Position numbers and translations under genes: made by a program. A DNA stretch of 64,000 bases, from NCBI GenBank assembly GCA_037355855.1, contig CM074768.1, forward strand, positions 124,001 through 188,000. Direction: 5' to 3'. The DNA comes from Pseudo-nitzschia pungens. Lineage: Eukaryota > Bacillariophyta > Bacillariophyceae > Bacillariales > Bacillariaceae. A model generated the notes under the pieces. It saw nothing but the letters and a program-made list of their open reading frames with translations. It did not search any database and was not told where the DNA came from. Shown here piece after piece: positions 52,320-61,282 of the stretch; positions within the stretch are counted from its first letter, which is position 1, and each line of letters begins with the position of its first letter.

Positions 52320-53494
52320 CTATAGTGGTGCGGAGACAGGAGCACAGCCGGACGACAATGGCTGCACAAAGACATTGCCCGAGCCACTTGCGGACAACCG
52401 AGAAAAGTCGATCTGAAGGCAGTTTTCGTTTTCGTTTTCATTTTCGTCCTCTGCCGCTACAATCCCCGATTCGATGGCGAAAGCCGTGGCGTTCGCCTTC
52501 GTGTTGGTCTTCACGGGGTTGGTACCACGAGTGCTGGGTGCGCTACCGGTACATGTAGCAGAGTTGGTTGCAATGGTTGCAACCGTTGTTTTGACAGCAG
52601 TCTGCGGTCTGCTTTCCCCACAAAACTCGGCGAGACCTGCCGTGTCGTCTTCCGAAAAGATGACCATGGAGAGCTCAATGTCGTCGCTCTCATCCTCCAC
52701 GACGAGGACAGCGGACGAAGACAACGACGCGTGATTGGTTTCTCTCGATGTAGTTCGGTTTCTATCTGGGTCTGGGTCTGCATTTCCCAAGCCGCCGCTG
52801 ACTGGTGTCGTTGTTACTTCTCTAACTTGACTTGTGTGCCGGATGGTATCCTCAGAGAAACTCGCCATGGACATCATTTCGTCACACTCGTCGCAAAGAA
52901 ACTCCTCGAATGATGGCTTCGGGGCATTGTGCTGTCTTTCGTTGTTGATTGTGTCTACCTCAACCGGGACGGTGTCGGTTTTGATTTCTCCCGGAGGCGA
53001 CAGCGGCAAGCAGGAATTGTTTTCTTCGGAGATCGCCGAGGCACGCCCCTCGGCAACGTCTTTGCTTGTCGTCGCCGTCGCTGTCTCTGTCGTGGTCGCT
53101 GTGATGTTGAAGTTTGAGTTCTCTCCAGTACAAGATAGACCGCTAGAAGCGCTGTTGGACAAACTCGTAACCGAAACCATACGTTTGTAGTCGACGGTGG
53201 GTTGGGGCGGAAACGATTTGAAATTAAGTTTCGCGGCGAGATCCCAGGGTCGGGGCTTCTTTTTCGTGGAGAGACCGAGATCGAGACCATCCTCGGCTTC
53301 GTTGTTCGTTTCGTCACGGGTGATGCTGGTGGTGGTGGTGGGTTTTTCTCTCTCGGTGTGGGTTTCGTCGTCTGGATGGTCGTTGTTGTTGTTCAGAATC
53401 TGTTTGCTCTTGCGAATCAATCCCTTAATCGAAACCTTGGCGGATTTCTTTTTTTTGGAAGACGCGTCCCTTTCCTTGGGCGAGGAGGACGACG

Positions 53495-53528
<34 letters not shown>

Positions 53529-55889
53529 TGACGGATCTTCCTCTGAAGATTGCGAAGATTCGAAACCATCGCCTTCCCTGTATGGCAGTCGATATTCTTC
53601 GGAGAAGGAGGACGATTGCAATGATTTGGTGCCCTTCGTTGAATTCGAATTCGAATTCGAATTCGAATTCGAATTCGAATTCGAATTCGAATTCAAATCC
53701 ACATAGCGTGAATGCACTTCGGGACTCGGGCTGCGAGAATGGCCATCGTTTCTTTCCCCGTGAACGGAGCCCAATCTCTTTTTCTCGTCGCCCCTCTCGT
53801 CCGAAGACGGTCCCGACAAGAGGTTGTCACTTGACCCAAGCTCGCTGCGGTGCCGTATCCTGAGGCCGTTGTTCTTCTTCTGGCTTCTTTCGTTGCCGGA
53901 ACGAGCACCCCAGGACTCGTTGGTATGGAAGCAGTCTTCGTGGACCGATGAACTCCTGCGGATCGCACAGGAACTGCCATTTCCGGTTCCATATCCGGTT
54001 CCATACCCGTTTTGTGCGAAATCGCTGTCTTGGAACGACGACTCGGCTGCCCAGGAGGCTGACGCCGCCGATTGTCGAGAGGAAGTGCTGAATCGCAAAG
54101 AGGCTGCCATAGATTGTTGGGAGGAAGTGCTGGATCGCAAACTGCTCCTCTTCCGACCGTTGTTGCTGCTGCCGCCGGCGCCACTGCTCATGCGGGGATG
54201 AGCACCCCAGGACTCGTTGGTTCGGAAGCAGTCTTCGTGGACCGATGAACTCCTGCGAATGGGGCAGGAATCGTTGTTTCCGGTTCCATATCCGATTCCA
54301 TACCCGTTTTGTGGGAAATCGCTGTCTTGGAACGACGACGATCGACGCGGGACAGCCCGCAGGGCATCGGCTGCCCAGGAGGCTGCCGCCGCGGACTGTC
54401 GAGAGGAAGTGCTGGATCGCAAACTACTCCTCTTCCGGCCGAGAGACTCGCTGAAATTTTGGCCGCGTTGGTCGGTCAACGAAAAGGATCGACGCGGAGG
54501 CTGTTGTCCCATCATTGTGGCTTGTCTTTCGGCGGTGATAGTTTCATCGGTAACAGACGATATGCGCCGGGGAGGAAGCAGGGTGGCACCCTCGCCCGAT
54601 TCGAATCCGAACCCGGCGGTTCCACGAGCTAGGGATCCGGAAGAAGTGCTGCTTCGCAGACTGTTGATTTTGATGCTAGCGTTGTTGTTGCTGCTGCTGC
54701 TTTTGCGTCGTCGACTGCTGCTGCTGCTGCCACGAGTGCCGGAGGATGCCGTGGATTTCAGGGAGATGTCGACATCCCTGTCGGCGGTGAACTCTTTCAT
54801 ACCGAGGCCGCCTTTGCCTTTGCCGCTGCTGTTTCGTGTCTTTCGGCGGGTTGGTGGCACCGGCGAAAGGCTCTTGCGGCGAGTCGGCGGCATGGGGGCA
54901 TGGCTCTTGGTCTTGGAAGAGGATGAGTAGGGGTTTCGTTCCCATTCCACGAATTCTGTTGTTGATATCAAGAGAGAAGGTCGGCGACGTCCACTACCCC
55001 TTCGGGTTTTCGGCTTGGGGGAACGTGACTTTTTCTTGGAAGGAAGAGGAATCGTTGTTGCGGCTGATTCGGAGTTGCCAGAGGAAGCGAGCGGAGTTTC
55101 GGATGCTGCAGTTGTTGCAGTTGCAGTTGCAGTTGCAGTTGCAGTTGAAGTCGCAGTCGCAGTTGCAGTCGCAGATTCCGATTGCCTCCGGCGAATCACT
55201 GTCGACCCCCTTCCGGAACGGTTTCGGCCTGGTTTTGTGCGCCCGGCGTTCTCGGACGACGTTTCCATCACATCTGCGGACATTGATGTCGATGTGGATG
55301 TGGATGTCGATGTCGATGTTGGTGCGCCGTAACCGTTAGCGAGGCTAGTTCCACTGAGGGGTCGTCTCAGCCTCGTATTTGGATTTGTACTTGTACTTGT
55401 ACTTGTACTTGTACTTGTGTTCGGGCTCCGGTTCCGGGAGGGCGATCGCTGGCGGCGGGGAGGGGTCACGCTGCTCGAGTTTGTGTTTGCGTTTGCGTTT
55501 GCGTTTGCGTTCCCATTGGAGCCCTCGGCCCTGCTCCTTCGGGAAGAGACGACACGCGGGGACCGCGATGCTCGGCGCGTCTTCGGATAGGGTGTGACGC
55601 CGTCGTTGCCATTGCTGTTGCTTCCGCTGCCACCGTTGCGGGAGCCGCGAGATTTCTTGGAGTTGGCATTCATGTTATTCGTTTTCGTTTTCGCGTTGGC
55701 GGTGGTGGCCATAGACTTGAATGCGAGGAGGGCGGCCGCCAGTTCGTCGTCCCGGACGTCCTCCCTCGAGTTGATCGGATCGCATTCGGGACGGTCTTTC
55801 CCATCCCGAATGTGCCTGGCCTCCAGTTGGTTGGAGAGTTCTTCCAGTTCGTTGGAGAGACGATCCCGACGATTGTCGATGGTTGCCAT
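52320..55889 (-). CDS. Large Ser-rich disordered protein with internal duplications
   Basis: 1189 residues from the ATG at 55889 (MATIDNRRDRLSNELEELSNQL); the frame stays open 15 codons upstream to another ATG at 55934. The N-terminal 60 residues form a short helical segment; the rest is very rich in Ser, Arg, Asn and Thr with many simple runs (Asn-Ser, Thr-Ser, Ala-Thr, Pro-Leu). A roughly 99-residue module with RRSSSVHEDCF.TNESWGA and FQDSDF.QNGYG occurs twice in tandem (DNA period about 297 bases). Many R-x-x-S and SP sites suggest a heavily phosphorylated protein. The C-terminal third is more complex (FEEFLCDECDEMMSMASFSEDT, SDDIELSMVIFSEDDTAGL). No catalytic domain is visible. It may be a scaffold or signalling substrate; function unknown. 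One unbroken frame of this length makes the gene secure. Confidence 0.85.
53641..53695. repeat. (GAATTC)n perfect hexamer array
   Basis: Nine consecutive GAATTC units encode an Asn-Ser run in the Ser-rich protein. The unit is self-complementary, so the whole array can fold on itself. Confidence 0.95.
53905..54450. repeat. 297-base tandem duplication in the Ser-rich gene
   Basis: GCACCCCAGGACTCGTTGGT and the following 150 or more bases recur from 54202. The copies differ by substitutions and small in-frame indels. Confidence 0.85.
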
Positions 55890-58154
55890 GCTGTTGCTTG
55901 TGCTGGTAAAAGAGAACGGAACGGAACGGAACAATTACTGTGATGTGTTCATTGATTTGTTTGCGGCAGGATTCTTGATTTGGTTGTCATTCATTCGAAA
56001 TGATTGGTTGGATCGTGTTGTGTCGGTTGTGCTTGCTGTTTGGAATTGTGACACTCATACAGATCACAACAAAACCATGGAGAAAGAAACGCTTTTTCCA
56101 ATGGATACGATGCGGACTCGTCAGGAATATCACTGAAAGAATACCACCTTGCATTTCGTTGTTTCAAGTGCTCCTGGTAGAAGCACAAGATGATAGAAGC
56201 AATGATGTAAGGTACCTTAATGCACGTGGTACGTTGTGTTTGATGTTTCTTATGTCTTCTATTCTGTTCTGTCGACTCCCACCAGGAATCAAAGGCGAAC
56301 TAAAAGTATCAGAGATGTGCGCGCTATTGATTTCAAGGAGGCATGCACTATTTTTATCCTCATCAAGAGGATAATTATTGTTGGCCGAAACCAATTTCTT
56401 GGGAAGAAATGGGTTCCTTGGAATTCGACAAAAACAACTCAAGATTACATGGGGATACAAGAGTTTCGTGGAAGTTCGATCGCCAGAATTATGATTATAG
56501 CCATCATACAAACCGTGGTCGTAACTATGGAAAACATGGTCGCAGCTACGGCAAGCTAAGATCTTACGGTTGCGAGAGAGTAATTCATTTGTACGGTATG
56601 CGTAAGTTATCTCACGTAAAGTCCGTAAGGTTACTCGTCCTGGAATCACACCATGAACATAAATATCTACAAGTGTCACGACTGCAATATCGGGATATTC
56701 TTGGTACCGTATTCAATTGGCGAACAGCATTGAAAGTGCAATTACGAAGTAAAGTATATCAATTTTCTGAAGAAATCTACCGAACTGTACATCGAAACGG
56801 CAGGCACAAAGAATAATTGAAGATTGACTACGTTTACACGTAGTATTGAGTAAGTCAGGATGATGACTACAAGTAATCTTACGCAATTGATCATTCTAGA
56901 AAATCTGAATCTTTTCTCCGTGCGTGACGCACACATTGCGGTCACAAACGTTAGTCGAATCAGATTGTAACATAGTAGTAGCATTCCTAATTGTGTACCG
57001 CTAGACAATAAATATCCAAGAATGGTACATATGAAAGAGAACCGTGTCAAGTCTCGAATAAAAATTGACCAAAAACAATTACTGTACTAGTAAACTCTAA
57101 GGTTAAGTCTTACCGTACGGTAAGGTTACGGTAAAAACTTTATCTCCATTGTCCAAATCCGTCCTTTTCTCGGCCAAGTACAGTCTTCCATACCATATAT
57201 ACGTATCGTAGTTATTACTACGTACTTCATCAAAAAAAAAAAAAAAAAAAAACCGGCACTGGGGCGTTGCCTACGCAAAAATACGTACTAGGCAGTCCAG
57301 TATTTTGGACCGGAGGTAACTTAATTACCGGTAGTAAAAAAAAACACAGTACAAACGAGTAACCTTACCTACCGTACCTACGTACTATAGTGGCTGCAAG
57401 TACAATACAAGGTACACGAACTAAGGTCCTTAGTAATCTTAGTAAGACTTCATTACTAACCGATTAAAATAATTCTTTCGTCTCAGTCGTGCATCGTGGA
57501 TGGTTTGCATCCACGTGGCATGCATGGAGGCTCCAAAAATAGTAGTGGTAAAATCAAAAGTAGTGGCAAGAGATCGGTAACCTTAACTTATTCGTACTAC
57601 GTCCTACGAGTAAGGTACAAGTAAACTTACTTCTGCTACTTACGGTATGAGATTGTTTCGCAACACGTACGTATTATCGTACGATGGACAGTCGCGATGT
57701 ACAGTAATCTTATTCTAGATGCTTGATTTTAGTACTGAAATACATTGTGGCACCGGTAATCTTACCGGTATTTACGTGATTTTGCGAGGCACCAAACGGG
57801 TTGAATGAATGAATAAATCAATCATCCCAAGAATCCTGGAAACGACATCCCGTACACTGGTAACTAGGGAGAAGGCGTTGATGTCGTTGGTCGATAAGCT
57901 CTAGCAACAACCCCAACATCAACATCAACATCAACTAAAGCAAGTGACACCGAGATTTCGCGAGAGACAGTGAACAAATATCTTCCGAGAGAGGTCAGGA
58001 AAGGCATTGCACTTGCGTTTATAGTCTTTCCAATAGTTGATGGAATAATAGCACACAGCACACAACAAACAACAAACACAAAACGACATTACGCAGCAAA
58101 AAGGGCAAACAAGCAATCTCAAACGACGCAACAGCAACAGCAACAACCGCTACC
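55890..58154. other. Intergenic stretch between divergent genes
   Basis: Promoter region of the Ser-rich gene at left and of the thioredoxin-fold gene at right. Two + frames (56000-56374 and 56343-56816) overlap near the middle without a recognisable domain. From 57070 to 57790 the GTAAGGTTAC/ACCGGTAA words are very dense, and there is a 21-base A run at 57232-57252. Confidence 0.5.
57232..57252 (+). repeat. Poly(A) tract, 21 bases
   Basis: Uninterrupted A run in motif-dense intergenic DNA. No gene-like sequence immediately upstream, so there is no sign of a retrocopy. Confidence 0.9.
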
Positions 58155-59477
58155 ATGGCAAAGATCAAATCCGCCACCAAGGGGGGCTCCAAGCGCGACA
58201 AGCCCCCTGCGTTGGATCAGTACAAAATGCCCCTGCTCGGGATCGCCCTGGCGATGCTGGCCTACCAGATGTTCAAAGGGATGATGGCCAAGGAAATCAA
58301 GAGGGTCGACATGACCGCCACCGCCTCCGAGCTTGAGTTGCGGGAGGTCTTTTTCGGAGAAGAAACCGGCAACACCAACTACGCCGTCTTGTGCTATCCC
58401 GAAAACGCCGTATTCCCCGTCTCGTCCGTGTTCCAGGACGCCGCCAACGACGGAAGCGCTCCCTGCGAATTCCGCCTCATGGATTGCGATGCCACCATGC
58501 CGTTTTCGGAGGAAGCAAAGACTGTAGTGAAGCGATTCGGTCTCAACAAAAAGACCCGCCCCGTTGTCTTTGTCAGTGGGGCCATCGGTCAACCCAAGCA
58601 GGTCCCCGCCAAGTACCTCAAAACGGGAGCCATGCTCACGAAGGCCCTGAAAAACCTGCTGGAACCCAAGGCGGAAAAGATCGAAACGACGCAAGACCTG
58701 CGCGCCAAGTGTCTCGACAAGGACATTTGCGGTTTGATGCTAAAGGGGGGGAAGACCTCGCCTAAGTACGCCAAGGAAGCCATGCAGAAGCTGGTGGTGG
58801 AATACCCCAAGGTCACCTTCGCGGCCGTCGACTCGAGTGTCCTGTACGTGAAGGGCATCGAAGCGGAATTCTTGCAAGAACTCACACCGGGAATCCCTCG
58901 GTTTATTGTGTTCAAAAAGACCAGCGGGGGTGTCAAGTCGGACGACTCCCGCCTCAAGACGACGGCGGTCCCCCTTGAGGTTGACGTGGCCTACGGACCC
59001 ATGTCCAACCTGGTGGCGTCCGTCGTGAGTGGCAAGGCCGAAATGACCAAGGTCTCGTCAGCACCCACCATCAAGACGCGCACAAAAAAACTGGAAAAGT
59101 CGGAAAACGAAAAGCGGATGCGCCGCAAGAACAAGTCCTCCGGCGACTACGGGAACCAGATCCCGAACCAACCGCACTCCGGAGACAACGACGGATCCCG
59201 CGAGGGACGCAGGGCGGAGCGAGAGCGCCGCCGGGCGGAGCACCGCGCAAAGAATCCCAACTACAGGGAAAAGACACCGGAAGAAATCAAGGAAATGGAA
59301 CGGCAGCGCCGCATCCGCATGGAGGAGGAAGCCAAGAAATGGAACATGGATGCCGAGGATCCGGGAGATGGTGGGGATTCTGCCGATTACATAATGGACG
59401 AAGACTACGACGAGGACGCAGAGGAAAACTTGGACGACGAGGAAGAAGAAGACGAGGACGTCATGGATCTCGATTGA
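58155..59477 (+). CDS. Membrane-anchored thioredoxin-fold protein with acidic coiled-coil tail
   Basis: 440 residues, single exon. A basic N-terminus (residues 1-20) precedes one membrane segment (about 26-42, MPLLGIALAMLAYQMF). Residues about 50-170 fit a thioredoxin-like fold: YAVLCYPENAVFPVSSVF, EFRLMDCDATMPFSEEAK, RPVVFVSGAIGQPKQVPAKYLKTG. A second, related segment follows at about 175-300 (KVTFAAVDSSVLYVKG, IPRFIVFKK). Neither has a C-x-x-C active site, so redox catalysis is unlikely; non-catalytic thioredoxin folds often bind partners. Then comes a long Arg/Lys/Glu helix (about 335-400) with an R-A-E repeat and a strongly acidic tail ending EDVMDLD. The basic-then-acidic helix could bind RNA, ribosomes or chaperones. 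Location is probably ER or an organelle membrane with the tail in the cytosol; this is inference. Confidence 0.85.
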   Translation: MAKIKSATKGGSKRDKPPALDQYKMPLLGIALAMLAYQMFKGMMAKEIKRVDMTATASELELREVFFGEETGNTNYAVLCYPENAVFPVSSVFQDAANDGSAPCEFRLMDCDATMPFSEEAKTVVKRFGLNKKTRPVVFVSGAIGQPKQVPAKYLKTGAMLTKALKNLLEPKAEKIETTQDLRAKCLDKDICGLMLKGGKTSPKYAKEAMQKLVVEYPKVTFAAVDSSVLYVKGIEAEFLQELTPGIPRFIVFKKTSGGVKSDDSRLKTTAVPLEVDVAYGPMSNLVASVVSGKAEMTKVSSAPTIKTRTKKLEKSENEKRMRRKNKSSGDYGNQIPNQPHSGDNDGSREGRRAERERRRAEHRAKNPNYREKTPEEIKEMERQRRIRMEEEAKKWNMDAEDPGDGGDSADYIMDEDYDEDAEENLDDEEEEDEDVMDLD

Positions 59478-61282
59478 AAATGTTCCGAGTGTCGCTTCTC
59501 GGCTCAATTCCGCATGCTACAGGAAAACAAAACGTAAGATTAAGTAAAAGCAATGATGCTATTGGATTATATCAATATTTACGGAGTGATGTATCATTAT
59601 ACTTTGTTTATGCCTACTTAAGAAGAGGACTTCCAACAGCCTCATCACTTCTTCCGTGGCATGGTTGATCTGTCAATTCGCCAAGTTAAATTATTACTTT
59701 GCTAGAGTTCGTGATCCCTATGCACGATTCGATAAAACTGCGTAACCTAAACATCGGCCGGACTAGTGTGAGGATTGCTGTCGAAGGAACCAAATAGTTT
59801 GTCTACGCGCTACTCAAATGTAATGAGAATCTCTGCACTACATTCCATGCTCCAAATTGGGGTCCGTCATTCCGTCATTCCGTCATTCTATCATTCCGCT
59901 GTTTCTTTTGACGAAATGCGATATAGAAATCTATGAAGACAAAAGTCTGCGATTGAAAAATTCCCACGAGAGAAATGGATTGTTTCTTTCTAACCCTGCA
60001 GAAATCTTGGAATGGGCATCTTTATCTACACTAAAAGACATCACTGCACAGCGTCTTACAAGCACTGATGTCTAGGGCTTTGCTCATTCAGTCAGAGCTG
60101 CTGCCAAAGTAGAATTAACACTTGCTGTTTGGATGGAATAAGGTATAGCAAAATCAGCATTAGGTTGGTGGAAAGGGTTGCACGATGGTTTAGAAGTATT
60201 AGAGCATCACCGAGACACACAACTGACAAAGACCCCGTCCTTGAAAGCCGTTTCGTATCCAATATTTGGTTTGCAGCGAGAACTCTTCACGTTTTTAGAA
60301 GTAAGTAACCTTAAAACCTTACCGTAAGATCTTTACGTATTTTCATTCGATAAAATTGTTCAAGGTCTACGTGTACAAGAAACTTGTTTAGTTTGGGCTC
60401 TGGGAGAAATCCTTCGTTCAACAGTGATGTGCATAGTAGAGAACATATTATTCTCTGTTACCAATAAGTAAGAACCTTAGGACCGGGAGAGAGCAACAAC
60501 ATACCTATCATGGTATTCTGCAACATAGGAAGTCATTCAAAGCTCGACCGGCTTACAAGTACATGCACAGTTAATACGATAAATAACAGCTTTTGATTGA
60601 AGCAGGTTCATGACCAGAAAATAAAAATATCACAAAAAAAACAAAACGGATCGCTACATTTCGATCTACATAGAATTCATGCTTCAACTAGTACCACACA
60701 TCGATCGCAAATTTCGGGTCATACCCAAGAAATTTTGTCATTGACATTCCTCTTCAAAATTTGTGGTGTTAAGTCTAATTCGAGTATCATGTGTTCAAAG
60801 CACGATGGATCCGTTGTACGAAATCGTCTCTTTCTCAATGTTCGCTAAATCAAAGCGGAGTGTTACATTCCTTGGGGTCTCCAGTTCTTATGTGATTTGT
60901 TTCGGTGATTCGGCAAAACTAAAAACAAATAAAATCGCTGAATTTACGATTACAATGGTGTTTCATTTTTTTTCAACGGACAGAGAAAACACGAAACTTA
61001 TGAAAAAACAACTAATTGCTACAACTTTGCGAACGAGGCGTATTGTTGACTTTGTCACTATCATGGAGTTGGTTGCTCGATTCTGCTCCAAACTTTTGAA
61101 CAAAGTGATAACAGTATTCTCATATTCGATTCAACACTTTGTTGGCAACATCCTTCGCCATTCATCGCAAAGGTGTTTCCAAAACTATTGCATAACGATC
61201 ACCACAACCGGACCATCGAATCAATTCAGACGAACCGACTCAGAAAAACGACGGAACAGTAAATCTGATTTGATCCGAGGCC
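59478..61282. other. Intergenic stretch with a possible decayed coding region
   Basis: AT-rich. One + frame from about 59870 to 60470 carries only three stops and protein-like runs and may be a pseudogene (separate entry). The remainder up to 61282 contains no recognisable gene or long repeat; the last 100 bases are the likely leader of the next gene. Confidence 0.5.
59870..60470 (+). pseudogene. Possible decayed coding region, unknown family
   Basis: In a single frame, about 200 codons contain only three stops (near 60073, 60136 and 60333). The runs between them look like protein: LSNPAEILEWASLSTLK, then HSVRAAAKVELTLAVWM, then SALGWWKGLHDGLEVLEH and VSYPIFGLQRELFTFLE. A GTAAGT that could be a 5' splice site follows FTFLE, so a real gene with introns is another possibility. 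No family recognised. Confidence 0.3.

Noticed and set aside
53197..55339. Several + frames opposite the Ser-rich gene
   Set aside because: Shadows of a single long minus-strand frame with conserved internal modules.
56000..56816. Two + frames of 124 and 157 codons
   Set aside because: Overlap in different frames, contain no domain, and no splice sites that give a sensible product were found.
57232..57252. Poly(A) run as the tail of a retrotransposed copy
   Set aside because: The upstream sequence is intergenic word-rich DNA with no gene-like or element-like body and no visible target duplication.
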